NCBI RefSeq assembly: GCF_002119525.1
Contig: NZ_CP017916.1
Location: 3,100,001-3,164,000, forward strand
Direction of reading: 5' to 3'
From: Vibrio syngnathi
GTDB taxonomy: Bacteria; Pseudomonadota; Gammaproteobacteria; Enterobacterales; Vibrionaceae
DNA length: 64,000 nt
Shown: one piece after another, positions 38,558 through 49,516 of the stretch
How positions within the stretch are numbered: position 1 is the first letter of the stretch
Layout: each line of letters starts with the position of its first letter
Program-made: the position numbers and the translations under genes
Notes under the pieces: generated by a model
What the model was told of the DNA's origin: nothing
The model's input: only the letters and a program-made list of their open reading frames with translations
Database searches by the model: none

Positions 38558-39451
38558 ATGGCAGACCCAATGTCTACAAGTAATGTTTTAAATCGCTACC
38601 TATTTGAAGACCTATCGGTACGTGGTGAATTGGTACAGATGGACGAAGCGTACCAACAGATTATTTCTAGCAAGGAATACCCAGCGCCAGTACAAAAGTT
38701 GTTGGGTGAGCTACTGGTTTCAACGACGCTACTCACGGCGACGCTAAAGTTTGAAGGCTCTATCACGATGCAACTGCAAGGTGATGGCCCTGTATCTCTG
38801 GCTGTTATCAATGGCGATAACGATCAGAAGATTCGTGGCGTTGCTCGCTTTGACGGTGACATTGCCGACGACGCTGGCCTACACGACCTTATGGGTAAAG
38901 GCCACCTAGTGATCACTATCGATCCTAAGAAAGGTGAGCGTTACCAAGGTATCGTTGGTCTTGAAGGTGACACTTTAGCTGAAGTACTTGAAGGTTACTT
39001 CGCAAACTCTGAACAACTAAAGACACGTCTATGGTTGCGCACGGGCGAGCATGAAGGCAAAGCACACGCTGCGGGTATGTTGCTACAGGTGATGCCAGAC
39101 GGCACAGGTACTCCTGACGACTTCGAGCACCTAGAGCAACTAACAGACACCGTTAAAAACGAAGAGCTATTCACTCTAGAAGCAAACGAACTGCTTTACC
39201 GTTTGTACAACCAAGAGAAAGTACAACTGTTCACACCACAACCGGTTGAATTCTTCTGTGGTTGTTCACGTGACCGAAGCGGTGCCGCTATCATTACTGT
39301 CGCTCAAGAAGAGATCTACGACATTCTTAGCACTGAAGGCAGCGTTGCTCTTCACTGCGATTACTGTGGCACAAACTACTCGTTCGACAAGAATGATGTT
39401 GATGCTCTGTATGCAGAAGCGGCAGATAAAGGCAGCAATACGGTTCATTAA
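38558..39451 (+). CDS. hslO: Redox-regulated chaperone Hsp33
   Basis: Holdase chaperone of 297 residues switched on by oxidation. The C-terminal zinc/redox switch is present: CGCS (near residue 234) and CDYC (near 267). The N-terminal domain includes [22 protein letters not shown] lies eight bases upstream of ATG 38558; a second ATG (MSTSNV) 12 bases later is possible. It is followed by a terminator. Confidence 0.96.
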   Translation: MADPMSTSNVLNRYLFEDLSVRGELVQMDEAYQQIISSKEYPAPVQKLLGELLVSTTLLTATLKFEGSITMQLQGDGPVSLAVINGDNDQKIRGVARFDGDIADDAGLHDLMGKGHLVITIDPKKGERYQGIVGLEGDTLAEVLEGYFANSEQLKTRLWLRTGEHEGKAHAAGMLLQVMPDGTGTPDDFEHLEQLTDTVKNEELFTLEANELLYRLYNQEKVQLFTPQPVEFFCGCSRDRSGAAIITVAQEEIYDILSTEGSVALHCDYCGTNYSFDKNDVDALYAEAADKGSNTVH

Positions 39452-39788
39452 TTTACGGCGTACCAAAAACACGTAATTTACCCCAAAAAGGTCAGCACTA
39501 CGCTGGCCTTTTTTGTGATCAAAATATCGCAAACTCCGTAACATCTCGTAATAAAATCACCTCTTAATTTTAATCAATTAATAATGTTCTCTCCTCTAGC
39601 GCAAAGGTTTGCGTACAGGATAGACTAGTCAGGCCAATATGTGATGAGGCGCTTAAAACCCCATGGTTAATATGGATATTTTTTGAGCTATATCCCTGTT
39701 TCCCCCGAGCCTCGTTGCTAGCATGGTGAGCAGATAACAATAAAAAATTAATACAAAATCCCTACAAAATATCCTACAAGGAGCACCT
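39452..39788 (+). other. hslO-pckA intergenic region with candidate operators
   Basis: After the hslO terminator the stretch holds a perfect 14-bp inverted repeat CGCAAAGGTTTGCG (39600-39613) and a looser GGATAT / ATATCC pair (39674-39695), then AAGGAGCACCT before the pckA start. Either repeat could bind a regulator of gluconeogenesis. No consensus CRP site was found, only a half site TGTGA near 39640. Confidence 0.45.
39485..39514 (+). terminator. Terminator after hslO
   Basis: AAAAAGGTCAGC-ACTAC-GCTGGCCTTTTTT hairpin with T run, about 35 bases after the hslO stop. Confidence 0.92.
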
Positions 39789-41414
39789 ATGACCGTTATG
39801 GAACATACTAAGGCTGCACAAATTGATCTAACTAAGCACGGACTGACTGGCGTTACTGAAGTTCTTCGTAATCCTAGCTACGAGCAGTTATTCGTTGAAG
39901 AAACACTGCCAGGTTTGGAAGGCTACGAAAAAGGCGTAGTAACGGAACTAGGCGCCGTTGCGGTTGACACTGGTATCTTTACTGGCCGCTCACCAAAAGA
40001 TAAGTACATTGTTAAAGATGACACAACACGCGATACCATGTGGTGGTCAGATCAAGGCAAAAATGACAACAAACCGATTACAACTGAAGTATGGAATGAG
40101 CTAAAAGAGCTTGTAACAACTCAGCTGTCTGGCAAGCGTCTGTTTGTCATTGACGGTTATTGTGGTGCTAACCCAGATACGCGCTTAAGCGTACGTATTA
40201 TTACTGAAGTAGCGTGGCAAGCGCACTTCGTTAAGAACATGTTCATTCGTCCAACTGACGAAGAGCTAGCAACGTTCGAACCTGATTTCGTGGTCATGAA
40301 CGGTGCTAAAACAACTAACCCTAACTGGGAAAAGCAGGGTCTAAACTCTGAAAACTTCGTTGCTTTCAACCTAACAGAGCGCGTTCAAATCATCGGTGGT
40401 ACTTGGTACGGCGGTGAGATGAAAAAAGGTATGTTCGCAATGATGAACTACCTGCTTCCTCTGCAAGGCATTGCGTCAATGCACTGTAGTGCAAACGTCG
40501 GCGAGAAAGGCGATGTAGCCATCTTCTTCGGCCTGTCTGGTACAGGTAAAACAACCCTATCAACGGATCCTAAGCGTGAGCTAATCGGTGATGATGAGCA
40601 CGGTTGGGACGACGACGGTATCTTCAACTTTGAAGGCGGTTGTTACGCGAAGACCATTCGCCTGTCTAAAGAAGCAGAACCTGAAATCTACAATGCAATC
40701 CGTCGTGATGCACTGCTAGAAAACGTAACGGTTCGTGGTGATGGTTCTATCGATTTTGATGACGGTTCAAAAACAGAAAACACTCGTGTTTCTTACCCGA
40801 TTCACCACATCGACAACATTGTTAAGCCAGTATCAAAAGCAGGTCATGCTCAAAAGGTTATCTTCCTGACTGCTGATGCATTTGGTGTGCTACCACCTGT
40901 TTCTAAACTGACTCCAGAGCAAACGAAGTACCACTTCCTATCTGGCTTCACTGCGAAACTAGCGGGCACTGAGCGTGGCATCACTGAGCCAACACCAACG
41001 TTCTCTGCGGCATTTGGGGCGGCATTCTTAACTCTTCACCCAACTCAGTACGCTGAAGTGCTTGTGAAGCGTATGGAAGCAGCTGGCGCTGAAGCTTACC
41101 TTGTGAACACAGGTTGGAATGGCACAGGCAAACGTATCTCAATCCAAGATACTCGTGGCATCATCGACGCTATCCTAGATGGCTCAATCGACCAAGCTGA
41201 GACTAAGGTTATCCCTATGTTTAACCTAGAAGTACCGCTAGCGTTGCACGATGTTGACCCTGCGATCCTTGACCCACGCGACACGTACACTGACCCACTA
41301 CAATGGGAAAGCAAAGCGAAAGATCTAGCAGAGCGCTTCATCAACAACTTTGATAAGTACACAGACAACGCTGAAGGTAAGTCACTGGTTGCGGCAGGTC
41401 CTCAACTGGACTAA
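39789..41414 (+). CDS. pckA: ATP-dependent phosphoenolpyruvate carboxykinase
   Basis: Converts oxaloacetate and ATP to phosphoenolpyruvate, the entry step of gluconeogenesis. The protein is 541 residues, the normal length. Substrate and nucleotide motifs are visible: [11 protein letters not shown] near residue 65, [18 protein letters not shown] near 205, the kinase-1 motif [11 protein letters not shown] near 248, kinase-2 [11 protein letters not shown] and NFEGGCYAK. It has a strong RBS (AAGGAG), stands alone and ends in a terminator at 41477. Confidence 0.97.
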   Translation: MTVMEHTKAAQIDLTKHGLTGVTEVLRNPSYEQLFVEETLPGLEGYEKGVVTELGAVAVDTGIFTGRSPKDKYIVKDDTTRDTMWWSDQGKNDNKPITTEVWNELKELVTTQLSGKRLFVIDGYCGANPDTRLSVRIITEVAWQAHFVKNMFIRPTDEELATFEPDFVVMNGAKTTNPNWEKQGLNSENFVAFNLTERVQIIGGTWYGGEMKKGMFAMMNYLLPLQGIASMHCSANVGEKGDVAIFFGLSGTGKTTLSTDPKRELIGDDEHGWDDDGIFNFEGGCYAKTIRLSKEAEPEIYNAIRRDALLENVTVRGDGSIDFDDGSKTENTRVSYPIHHIDNIVKPVSKAGHAQKVIFLTADAFGVLPPVSKLTPEQTKYHFLSGFTAKLAGTERGITEPTPTFSAAFGAAFLTLHPTQYAEVLVKRMEAAGAEAYLVNTGWNGTGKRISIQDTRGIIDAILDGSIDQAETKVIPMFNLEVPLALHDVDPAILDPRDTYTDPLQWESKAKDLAERFINNFDKYTDNAEGKSLVAAGPQLD

Positions 41415-41476
41415 TCCAACATCTGCTCGGGCTTAACCAAAAGCGAACGCCCAATTTAAAGTGATATTTTTGTAGC

Positions 41477-41504
41477 AAGCCCCTCTTTTGAGGGGCTTTT
41501 TTGT
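41477..41504 (+). terminator. Terminator after pckA
   Basis: AAGCCCCTC-TTTT-GAGGGGCTTTTTT hairpin, 62 bases after the pckA stop. Confidence 0.93.
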
Positions 41505-41567
41505 TGCTGCTTGTCCCTTTTTGTTCCACTCTGTTTTGAGACGATTGAAATTTAAGGTTTTCAGGGA

Positions 41568-43538
41568 ATGAAAAAGGTATTCATGGTGTTCGGCATTGCG
41601 CTGGCTATCGCCGTTGCAACTATCGCAGCATTGCTATTAAGCCTGCAGACTCAATACCGTGCGGATGTTACTAACTTTTTTATCAAACATGCGATTGAAC
41701 AACCTGTGCTCATTGAAGATATTGAGTACCAGACGCCTTATCACATTACCTTAATGGGCATTACCCAAAGCCAACCTGAAAAACAAACACCGCTGTATAT
41801 CGACAAGATTGACCTTTGGTTCAGCTCCAGCTCGATTACGGAGGCCAAACTGGTCTTTGAATCCGTTTTGATCAGCGGCCTGCAGTTAGCAGCCGACGAC
41901 CTAGAAACGCTCACCTCTTTATTTACCCAGCCAAGCATTAAGATCCACCAGCTGGCCATCAACAATCTCGACTTTTCAACGCCAGAATTTAACGCGCGAG
42001 GCATCGACCTCCAGATCTCCGATCCAACGTGGGATGACAACATCGCATTACTGCCCTATGGCAAAACCCAACTCTCAGCCTCACAGTTGTATTGGCAAGG
42101 CGAAGCCTTCGATAACCTGTTGATTGACCTGGATCTAAAGCCGAGTGACAGCACCCTTTATGGTGCTTCGTTTGACTGGCGTGGCGCCAAGATTTCCGGA
42201 CAAGCAGAGCAGTATCAGCAAGGTTGGTCGCTCGTGAATGTGACCATCGATGGCTTACGACTCAATCAGAAACAGACCCAAAGCCTCCTAAGCAAAGAGT
42301 GGGATGTAGCAGGTATTCAGATCAATCACATCAACAGCTTAGATATTCTGCGCAGCGACGTGGAATGGCAATATGGTCACCTCGCAGCTTTTGATGCCTC
42401 ACTAGAAAATGTCCAACTGCCTTTTGAGCTATGGAAACAACAGAAAGCCATTTTCTCTCTGCAAGCAGAGGGAGTGACCATTGATGATGACATGTTCATC
42501 GAGCCAAGTATCAAGCTCAATTTAGATACGAACCAGATTCTGATTGAAGATTTCTATACTCAATTCCTACAAGGCACTGTTCAACTTAATGGCGAAGTCA
42601 CCCCTAACAGCATTCAATTAGCGCAGCTCGACCTGCAAGGCATAAAGTGGATTACGGAAAGCCAAGATAGCCCTCCACCCGCCACTCGCTTGATACCTTG
42701 GCTCACGCAGCTCCAGAATGTCGAAATTAGCCGAATTAACATAGAACGCAGCCAACTTATTCAACTCGCACAAAAGCCTTACTGGCAGGTCTCAGGATTA
42801 CATATCGAGGGGGATCAAGTTCAACTTCTACAAGATAGAAAGCTAGGTCTGTGGCAAGGAAAGCTGATGGCCAGCGCGAATGATGCCAGCTACCAAAACA
42901 TTATTAGCGCTCAACCAGTGGTTGAGATGAATAGCGAGCAAGGAAAATGGACGCTGACACGCCTGTTTATGCCACTAAAGCATGGCTATGTTGAAGCCAA
43001 TGCGACACTCGATTTTAACCAAATCAGCAAGCCGTGGAGCATAGATATTTCTGCCGATGGGTTACCCATTGCGCCCATGCTTCAGCAACTTGAATTACCG
43101 CTCGACGCAACCGGTTATGGCGAGTTTGAACTTCAAGCTGCGGGTTTATACGGTGATTCACTGATGCTCGGCTATTCCACAACAGGTCAACTCACTGGTA
43201 GCGTTCGCCAAGGTGTGATGACCTTTAATGACAAGCTTTCTGAAACCTCGACTGATAACGTGTTTGAAATCCCAGAGCTCAATGCGAATTTTGACCGTGG
43301 ACGCTTCACACTCGAACCTGTGCACATTATTGGTGCATCGGCAGCGGAGCAAGGCGAACAAAGGGTTCAAACGTTAAATGGCGAAATGTCTGGAGAGCTC
43401 GACTTGCTCAAAATCGAGCAACACACCCTCTCAATTACCCTTTCCGACCCGTGCCACCAAATATCAGGAAAGCTCACCCAAACTGAGTATTCTGAGATTA
43501 ACGACTGCCAACAAAAAAGCGCTACTCCACAGGAGTAG
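41568..43538 (+). CDS. AsmA-like inner-membrane-anchored protein
   Basis: Protein of 656 residues with one N-terminal membrane span (about 4-26, VFMVFGIALAIAVATIAALLLSL) and a long periplasmic region of repeated beta-rich segments, the AsmA/TamB-like pattern linked to lipid transport between membranes. Segments such as IEDIEYQTPYHITLMGI and the C-terminal LNGEMSGELDLLKIEQH fit this group. The family assignment rests on overall pattern, not a single motif. The last codons overlap the minus-strand terminator of yiiD. Confidence 0.7.
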   Translation: MKKVFMVFGIALAIAVATIAALLLSLQTQYRADVTNFFIKHAIEQPVLIEDIEYQTPYHITLMGITQSQPEKQTPLYIDKIDLWFSSSSITEAKLVFESVLISGLQLAADDLETLTSLFTQPSIKIHQLAINNLDFSTPEFNARGIDLQISDPTWDDNIALLPYGKTQLSASQLYWQGEAFDNLLIDLDLKPSDSTLYGASFDWRGAKISGQAEQYQQGWSLVNVTIDGLRLNQKQTQSLLSKEWDVAGIQINHINSLDILRSDVEWQYGHLAAFDASLENVQLPFELWKQQKAIFSLQAEGVTIDDDMFIEPSIKLNLDTNQILIEDFYTQFLQGTVQLNGEVTPNSIQLAQLDLQGIKWITESQDSPPPATRLIPWLTQLQNVEISRINIERSQLIQLAQKPYWQVSGLHIEGDQVQLLQDRKLGLWQGKLMASANDASYQNIISAQPVVEMNSEQGKWTLTRLFMPLKHGYVEANATLDFNQISKPWSIDISADGLPIAPMLQQLELPLDATGYGEFELQAAGLYGDSLMLGYSTTGQLTGSVRQGVMTFNDKLSETSTDNVFEIPELNANFDRGRFTLEPVHIIGASAAEQGEQRVQTLNGEMSGELDLLKIEQHTLSITLSDPCHQISGKLTQTEYSEINDCQQKSATPQE

Positions 43539-43543
43539 CGCTT
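43513..43543 (-). terminator. yiiD terminator overlapping the end of the AsmA-like gene
   Basis: The hairpin AGCGCTACTCC-TGT-GGAGTAGCGCT (minus strand) is followed by TTTTTT. The stem encodes the last residues (KSATPQE) and stop of the plus-strand AsmA-like gene. On the plus strand the following bases are CTTTCC, so that direction is weaker. Confidence 0.85.
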
Positions 43544-43585
43544 TCCGTCAATATCTCACCAAATCAACAGAATGTTAGGTGTTAG

Positions 43586-44521
43586 CTATTCGCTCACATT
43601 AGAATCTGTCGAGAGTATCTTTTTATAGTCAGGGATCAGCATGTAGGTTCCCGTAAACTCAACCGCTTCCACATCGCCACTGTTAATGGTCACATGAATG
43701 ATGATGCGAGCTTTTCTGCCAGACGCGAGGCGATCTAAATCGCCACTGATCCCATCCAATGACGTAGATGCGACTGGGTTTTGCTCGACTGGGTGACGAT
43801 AACGAATATTACTGTCTGCCAGTACGATATCACCGGTCAGCCCACGTTCTTTCATCAGTAGCCAAGTCATTCCCCAACCCGTTAGAGTCGCCAAGGTAAA
43901 AGCTGAGCCAGCAAACATGGTGTTATGAGGGTTAAGGTTGGGATTCAATTGAGCGCTACACTCAAACTGATAACCCGTGTATTGGTTAATCTTGATGCCC
44001 ATTTTGTCACTGATCGGGATCTGATTTTCCCAACGCTGCTGAAGCTCATTACACCATTCTGGTTTGCGCAGTACATCAGCCATTGGATCAAGAGGTTTCA
44101 CCATCTGTTGGTGACGCACAGGGCCGCGTTGATCGTTAATTTCACCACGACGTTCAAACTCATTCTTCTCATAGAATGAGATCGCATCTTCACGTGCATT
44201 ACACACCAAACGCTTCGCCCCTTCTTGACGCGCTAGTGACTCTAGCGCAACCAAGATAAGTGAGCCCATGCCCTTACTTTGGCGAGAGTTCTTCACCGCC
44301 ATATAGCGAATCTGCCCCTCTAGATCTGGTGTGATATAGAGACGACCAATCGCCATCGGACGACCTCGACCATCGACAATCATGCGATGGTGGCTCATTG
44401 GGTCATATTCATCTCGCTCAGATCCTACCGGCATTCGCCAAGGTTCACGGAGCATCTGCCAGCGAAAATGGTAATACTTGTTCAGTTGATTTTCGGTGGT
44501 CGGTGTTATGAGTTTAAACAT
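43586..44521 (-). CDS. yiiD: Bifunctional GNAT acetyltransferase / thioesterase-fold protein (YiiD/FabY)
   Basis: Protein of 311 residues with an N-terminal GNAT acetyltransferase domain (about 1-145; acetyl-CoA loop RQSKGMGSLIL) and a C-terminal YiiD thioesterase-like hot-dog domain (about 160-305; NPHNTMFAGSAFTLATLTGWG). E. coli YiiD has been linked to initiation of fatty-acid synthesis. It starts 16 bases after the dtd stop, so yihY-dtd-yiiD form one minus-strand unit. Confidence 0.9.
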   Translation of the reverse strand: MFKLITPTTENQLNKYYHFRWQMLREPWRMPVGSERDEYDPMSHHRMIVDGRGRPMAIGRLYITPDLEGQIRYMAVKNSRQSKGMGSLILVALESLARQEGAKRLVCNAREDAISFYEKNEFERRGEINDQRGPVRHQQMVKPLDPMADVLRKPEWCNELQQRWENQIPISDKMGIKINQYTGYQFECSAQLNPNLNPHNTMFAGSAFTLATLTGWGMTWLLMKERGLTGDIVLADSNIRYRHPVEQNPVASTSLDGISGDLDRLASGRKARIIIHVTINSGDVEAVEFTGTYMLIPDYKKILSTDSNVSE

Positions 44522-44537
44522 GCTTATTCCTTTAAGC

Positions 44538-44972
44538 CTAAACCTGCAGCCAGAATGTTACTGGGCCATCATTAACCAAAGACACTTTCATGTCGGCTGC
44601 GAATCGGCCACGTTCCGTTGGCAACACTGATTCACACTGGTCAGAGAAATAGTTGTAAAGACGCTCTGCATCTTCTGGGTGAGCACCGCGAGAAAATCCT
44701 GCTCGTGTGCCTTTCTTAGTATCAGCTGGCAGAGTGAATTGAGAAACCACTAATACCTTACCTTCTACCTGCTTTACATTGAGATTCATTTTATCGTCTT
44801 CATCTCCAAAGACACGATAAGTGGTCACTCGTTCCATCAAACGTTTGGCTTTGGCTTCGTCATCACCTTTTTCTACGCCTAACAGAACCAATAAGCCTTG
44901 CTCAATCTCACCCACTACTTCGCCATCAACACGGACGGCAGCTTCACTTACTCTCTGGATCAGTGCTATCAC
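44538..44972 (-). CDS. dtd: D-aminoacyl-tRNA deacylase
   Basis: Proofreading enzyme of 144 residues that hydrolyses D-aminoacyl-tRNAs and Gly-tRNA(Ala). The start GTG 44972 gives the conserved [14 protein letters not shown] terminus, has AGGA seven bases upstream and matches the 145-residue E. coli enzyme. The longer frame would overlap most of the end of yihY. Active-site segments SQFTLPADT and the C-terminal [11 protein letters not shown] are intact. It overlaps yihY by 29 bases. Confidence 0.96.
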   Translation of the reverse strand: MIALIQRVSEAAVRVDGEVVGEIEQGLLVLLGVEKGDDEAKAKRLMERVTTYRVFGDEDDKMNLNVKQVEGKVLVVSQFTLPADTKKGTRAGFSRGAHPEDAERLYNYFSDQCESVLPTERGRFAADMKVSLVNDGPVTFWLQV

Positions 44973-45885
44973 TGTTGTTTCCTTGCTCTGTGATTTTGTC
45001 TTTATCCGACGAGTGTACCATTTCTTGCGAGTCACTCCACTGTTCCTGCTCGCCCAACGCGGCCGTCACTTCAGCACCCACTAACACAATCAACCAGCAC
45101 AAATACACCCAAACAAAAAGAATCGGAATCGCCGCTAATGCGCCATAAATCAACTGGTAAGAAGGGAATTGAGTAATGTAAGCCGCAAAACCTTTCTTAC
45201 TGAGCTCGAACAACAGAGCCGCGACCAGAGAACCCGCAGCCGCATGAGAAAAGTGTATCTTTTTGTTGGGCACCAACAGATACAGACCAAAAAACGCAAA
45301 GAAAGAGATAATTAGAGGGAGCTTACGAATCACGGTATTAAAGGCACTCGATACAACTTCGTTTTGTAACAGGCTCAAAGATGTCACATACGACGTTGCA
45401 GCAATACTCGCCCCAATCAAAATAGGTCCAAGCGTTAGCACCATCCAATACATTGAAAAGGACAACACAGCACGTCGCTTTTCCGTAACACGCCAGATGT
45501 AGTTTAGGTTCTTATCGATGTTGGAGATCAGCATCAATGCAGCAATGAATAAGAACACACTACCGACCGCCGTCATCTTGCCAGTATTGGCGACAAATTC
45601 CAGTAAAGCACCATGCACCGCATCCCCTGAAGCTGGAACAAAGTTAGTAATGACAAAGTTTTGAATCACCAAACCAACATCAGCAAAAACTGAAAATGAC
45701 GATAAGATAGAGAGCAAAACCGTCAACATCGGAACAATTGAGAGCAAGGTAATGTACGCCAAGTAACCCGCATTCACATTGACCCTATCGTGCGTCATAC
45801 GCGCCAAAAGATAGCGAGAAAACTGAATGCTGAGTGTGGCGGCCTTTTTTATCTTCAACTTGTAACTCCCTGGTAACTCGTTCAT
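44944..45885 (-). CDS. yihY: YihY/BrkB family inner-membrane protein
   Basis: Inner-membrane protein of 313 residues with about six hydrophobic spans, of the YihY family (formerly mislabelled RNase BN). Typical segments: [25 protein letters not shown] near residue 30, [10 protein letters not shown] near 130 and [21 protein letters not shown] near 255. The C-terminal tail is polar and acidic. The biochemical function is not established. It is first in the yihY-dtd-yiiD unit. Confidence 0.9.
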   Translation of the reverse strand: MNELPGSYKLKIKKAATLSIQFSRYLLARMTHDRVNVNAGYLAYITLLSIVPMLTVLLSILSSFSVFADVGLVIQNFVITNFVPASGDAVHGALLEFVANTGKMTAVGSVFLFIAALMLISNIDKNLNYIWRVTEKRRAVLSFSMYWMVLTLGPILIGASIAATSYVTSLSLLQNEVVSSAFNTVIRKLPLIISFFAFFGLYLLVPNKKIHFSHAAAGSLVAALLFELSKKGFAAYITQFPSYQLIYGALAAIPILFVWVYLCWLIVLVGAEVTAALGEQEQWSDSQEMVHSSDKDKITEQGNNSDSTDPESK

Positions 45886-46090
45886 AGTCCTAATTAATAT
45901 TCCGTTATATCAATCACAGCAAGTAAGGGTTCAAAAATAGCGTAGGAAAAAGGCTTGAGAACAAGGCGGCACTTTTTGATAAGTAGTTATTCTACAATCA
46001 AAAAGTCTAACGCCGTTATCGAGCATTTTAACAAGCTAGGTTGAGCAGTTATTTACTACGATTGATATTATTTAACTATAGGAAACTAGG

Positions 46091-46732
46091 ATGCCTTATT
46101 TAATAGTTATAGTCCTCTCTATTTTTACTCTTACTGGATGCCAATCAGCTTATTACTCCGCCATGGAGCAAGTGGGTTACCACAAGCGTGACATTATGGT
46201 CGATAGAGTAGAAGACGCTAAAGAGTCGCAGCAGGATGCTCAGGAAGAGTTTACTAGCGCACTTGAAGCCTTGAGTAGCCTGACGAACTTCAGTGGCGGC
46301 GACCTTGAAGAGATGTACAACCAAATCAACGATAAATACCAAGACAGCGAGAAAGCGGCGCAAAATGTCAGTGACCGAATTGCTGCGATTGAAGATGTGT
46401 CGGATGCGCTATTTGCAGAGTGGCAGGGAGAGTTGGACCTTTACACCAGCGATTCACTGCGTCGTTCAAGTGAGAAAAAGCTGCGTGAAACCAAATCCTC
46501 TTACAAGACCATGCTTTCAGCAATGAAACGCGCTGAGAAGAAAATGGATCCTGTACTTAACACCCTTCGCGACAACACCCTTTATCTCAAGCACAACCTA
46601 AATGCGAGCGCGGTGGGTTCGTTGCAGGGCGAGTTTATGAGCTTAGAAAAAGACATCGCCTACGCGATAGAACAGATGAATGCTGCGATAGCAGAATCGG
46701 ATAAATTCTTAGCTCAACTGAATCAGAAGTAG
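46091..46732 (+). CDS. DUF2959 family lipoprotein
   Basis: Predicted lipoprotein of 213 residues: hydrophobic N terminus ending in lipobox LTGC with Cys17 as the lipid site. The rest is mostly helical and charged, with long heptad-like stretches (about 35-115 and 140-205) suggesting coiled coils. It matches the DUF2959 pattern (YYSAMEQVGYHKRDIMVDRVEDA). Function is unknown. It lies 20 bases before the P-loop gene, which shares its strand. Confidence 0.85.
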   Translation: MPYLIVIVLSIFTLTGCQSAYYSAMEQVGYHKRDIMVDRVEDAKESQQDAQEEFTSALEALSSLTNFSGGDLEEMYNQINDKYQDSEKAAQNVSDRIAAIEDVSDALFAEWQGELDLYTSDSLRRSSEKKLRETKSSYKTMLSAMKRAEKKMDPVLNTLRDNTLYLKHNLNASAVGSLQGEFMSLEKDIAYAIEQMNAAIAESDKFLAQLNQK

Positions 46733-46752
46733 CGTTGCAGAGACAGAACACG

Positions 46753-47283
46753 ATGAAGCCAATCATTATTACAGGCGGCCCCGGAGCCGGGAAGACAACA
46801 CTGCTCAATGCCTTGGGTAACGCGGGTTACCCAATATTTTCAGAATCCTCTCGCCAATTGATAGAACAACAGAGCCAACTTGAGAACGGTATCTTACCTT
46901 GGTTAGACCTACCGGGCTTTGCTCGCTTGTGCTTAGACGTGATGAGCAAGCAAAAAGAGCAAGCGAAGCAGCACCAAATTGCCTTTCTTGATCGCGCGAT
47001 TCCAGATATCTGCGGTTACTTGTCTCAGGCTAATCTTGAGGTTGATGCGAACTACCGAGAAGCGAGCCAAGGCTACCACTCACAAGTCTTGTTCTGTCGT
47101 CCTGAGGCATCAATTTACGTACAGGATGATGTGAGGCCTTACCCGTTTGAAGAGGCATTAGAGATTCACGGCGCGCTAGTCAGAGTCTATCAAGAGCTAG
47201 GTTATGAGGTAGTCGAGGTGCCATTTATGTCGGTCGATGAGCGGCTTCAATTCGTTGAAAGCCACCTAGGAATCAAAAGCTAG
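46753..47283 (+). CDS. Small P-loop ATPase/kinase-like protein (AAA_28 type)
   Basis: Cytoplasmic protein of 176 residues from ATG 46753 (MKPIIITGGPGAGKTT); a TTG 18 bases upstream is open but less likely. Walker A GGPGAGKTTLLNAL is at residues 8-21. FLDRAIPDICGYL near 80 looks like a Walker B or NTP-kinase motif. It fits the AAA_28 group of predicted nucleotide-handling ATPases; no substrate can be named. It follows the DUF2959 lipoprotein. Confidence 0.8.
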   Translation: MKPIIITGGPGAGKTTLLNALGNAGYPIFSESSRQLIEQQSQLENGILPWLDLPGFARLCLDVMSKQKEQAKQHQIAFLDRAIPDICGYLSQANLEVDANYREASQGYHSQVLFCRPEASIYVQDDVRPYPFEEALEIHGALVRVYQELGYEVVEVPFMSVDERLQFVESHLGIKS

Positions 47284-47519
47284 ATCCCCAACTCGGTCGT
47301 TCCTCCCTCTTGAGGATGACGAATACTTGAACGCTCTCGTATCTCGCTTACCCGCATCTAAACACGGTCTTCGTGTCCCGTGTCCCGTATCTCGTTTACT
47401 CGAATCTAAACAAACTACCGTCATTCCCTACAGTGAGGAACGAGCGTGATAGGGAATCTCTTGCATGCCTTAAAAGAAAGATTCCAGATATCTCGTCCCT
47501 CGATTCTGGAATGACGATT
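47282..47519. repeat. Cluster of intergenic palindromic repeats (three units)
   Basis: Unit B (47282-47322, minus orientation) resembles the copy near 15330-15375. Unit A (47420-47460, plus) has arms ATTCCCTA / TAGGGAAT around GAGGAACGA and matches the copy at 15250-15290. Unit C (47480-47519, minus) has the same plan with different arms (ATTCCAGA / TCTGGAAT). Between and after them are degenerate direct repeats of the form CGTATCTCGYTTACCCG (near 47338, 47388 and 47556). No gene is present in this 400-base gap. Confidence 0.75.
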
Positions 47520-47596
47520 CGATAAATAGAGATGAAACACGCTCTTCGAATCTCGTATCTCGTTGACCCGTACCTACTCCAACACCATACAAAACA

Positions 47597-47630
47597 AAAG
47601 CCCCGAGCAGCTAGGCTACTCGGGGCTTTC
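47597..47630. terminator. Bidirectional terminator downstream of typA
   Basis: AAAGCCCCGAG / CTCGGGGCTTT eleven-base-pair stem with an 11-base loop and A/T tracts on both sides, 54 bases after the typA stop on the minus strand. Confidence 0.88.
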
Positions 47631-47683
47631 TTATTTATTCTAAAACGTATTGCTTGAATAGCTAGAAGCTAGTCAGCTGGCAA

Positions 47684-49516
47684 TTAAGCCTTAGCTGGAC
47701 GTGCCGCACGCTTACGTTCGTTTTCAGTAAGAAGCTTCTTACGGATACGTACGTTAAGTGGCGTTACTTCTACTAGTTCATCTTCATCGATAAACTCAAG
47801 AGCTTGCTCTAGAGTGTGCTTGATCGGTGGAGAAAGAACTTGTGCTTCATCAGTACCAGATGCACGAACGTTCGTTAGCTGCTTACCTTTCAGACAGTTT
47901 ACTGTCAGGTCGTTTGAACGGTTGTGAATACCGATTACTTGACCTTCATAAACTTCATCAGCGTGCTCTGTGAATAGACGACCACGAGCTTGAAGGAAGA
48001 ATAGAGCGTAAGTAAGAGCTTTACCAGTCGCGTTCGAGATTAGAACACCGTTGTTACGTTGACCAATGATACCGCCTTTGTAAGGACCGTAGTGATCGAA
48101 CGAGTGGTAAATAAGACCAGAACCAGACGTCATTGTAAGGAATTCAGTTTGGAAACCGATAAGACCACGAGAAGGCATCATGAAGTCCATGCGAACACGG
48201 CCTTTACCATCTGGTGCCATATCTGTTAGCTCACCCTTACGTAGACCGATGCTTTCCATGATCGCACCTTGGTGCTCTTCAACTACATCGATAGTAACCG
48301 TTTCGAACGGTTCCATTTTCTGACCATCTTCTTCTTTGATGATTACTTCTGGACGAGATACTGCTAGCTCGAAACCTTCACGACGCATGTTTTCGATCAG
48401 GATAGAAAGGTGAAGCTCACCACGGCCTGATACGCGGAAACGGTCTGGACTTTCAGTTTCTTCAACACGTAGTGCAACGTTATGAACCAATTCTTTTTCA
48501 AGACGCTCAAGGATGTTACGTGAAGTTACAAACTTACCTTCTTTACCCGCGAACGGAGAAGTGTTTACTTGGAAAGTCATTGTTACTGTTGGTTCATCAA
48601 CAGATAGAGGTTCCATTGCTTCAACATTGTTTACGTCACAGATAGTGTCTGAAATTTTCAGCTCACCAAGACCTGTGATTGCGATGATGTCGCCAGCGTT
48701 AGCTTGTTCTACTTCGTGACGCTCAAGGCCTAGGTAACCAAGTACAGTACCTACTTTACCGTTACGTTTTTTGCCTTCAGCATTCACGATAGTTACTTGT
48801 TGGTTTGGCTTAACCGAACCACGAGTAACACGAGCAACACCGATAACACCTACGTAAGAGCTGTAATCAAGTTGCGAAATTTGCATTTGTAGTGGACCGT
48901 CAAGGTCAACTGCTGGCGCTTCTACTGTATCAACAACAGCTTGGAACAATGGTTCCATGTTCTCGCCAGTTTCGCCTTCAGTCATTGTTGCCCAACCGTT
49001 TAGAGCTGAAGCGTAAACAACGGTGAAGTCTAGTTGCTCATCTGTAGCACCTAGGTTGTCGAAAAGGTCGAATACTTGATCCATAACCCAATCAGGACGA
49101 GCGCCTGGGCGGTCAATCTTGTTGATTACAACGATTGGCTTAAGACCGTGTGCGAATGCTTTTTGCGTTACGAAACGAGTTTGAGGCATTGGGCCATCAA
49201 CTGCGTCAACGATAAGCAGAACAGAATCAACCATAGACATGATACGCTCAACTTCACCACCGAAGTCCGCGTGTCCCGGAGTATCTACGATGTTGATGCG
49301 GTAATCATTCCAGTTGATTGCTGTGTTCTTAGCAAGGATTGTAATGCCACGCTCTTTTTCGATGTCATTCGAATCCATGACACGCTCTTCAGCTTCACCA
49401 CGAGACTCAAGAGTGCCTGACTGTTGTAGTAGTTTATCAACCAAAGTCGTTTTACCGTGGTCAACGTGCGCGATGATCGCGATATTTCTTAACTTATCAA
49501 TCTGTGGAGTAGACAT
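47684..49516 (-). CDS. typA: Ribosome-associated GTPase TypA/BipA
   Basis: Translational GTPase of 610 residues that assists 50S assembly and stress growth. GTPase motifs: AHVDHGKTT near residue 18, [12 protein letters not shown] near 74, NKIDRPGA near 128. An EF-G-like domain follows and the C-terminal domain ends [22 protein letters not shown] 49516 ([11 protein letters not shown]) is preferred; a longer frame adds five residues. It is divergent from glnA, as in E. coli. Confidence 0.97.
   Translation of the reverse strand: MSTPQIDKLRNIAIIAHVDHGKTTLVDKLLQQSGTLESRGEAEERVMDSNDIEKERGITILAKNTAINWNDYRINIVDTPGHADFGGEVERIMSMVDSVLLIVDAVDGPMPQTRFVTQKAFAHGLKPIVVINKIDRPGARPDWVMDQVFDLFDNLGATDEQLDFTVVYASALNGWATMTEGETGENMEPLFQAVVDTVEAPAVDLDGPLQMQISQLDYSSYVGVIGVARVTRGSVKPNQQVTIVNAEGKKRNGKVGTVLGYLGLERHEVEQANAGDIIAITGLGELKISDTICDVNNVEAMEPLSVDEPTVTMTFQVNTSPFAGKEGKFVTSRNILERLEKELVHNVALRVEETESPDRFRVSGRGELHLSILIENMRREGFELAVSRPEVIIKEEDGQKMEPFETVTIDVVEEHQGAIMESIGLRKGELTDMAPDGKGRVRMDFMMPSRGLIGFQTEFLTMTSGSGLIYHSFDHYGPYKGGIIGQRNNGVLISNATGKALTYALFFLQARGRLFTEHADEVYEGQVIGIHNRSNDLTVNCLKGKQLTNVRASGTDEAQVLSPPIKHTLEQALEFIDEDELVEVTPLNVRIRKKLLTENERKRAARPAKA

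Noticed and set aside
39635..39660. CRP site upstream of pckA
   Set aside because: Only a TGTGA half site is seen, with no matching TCACA at the right spacing.
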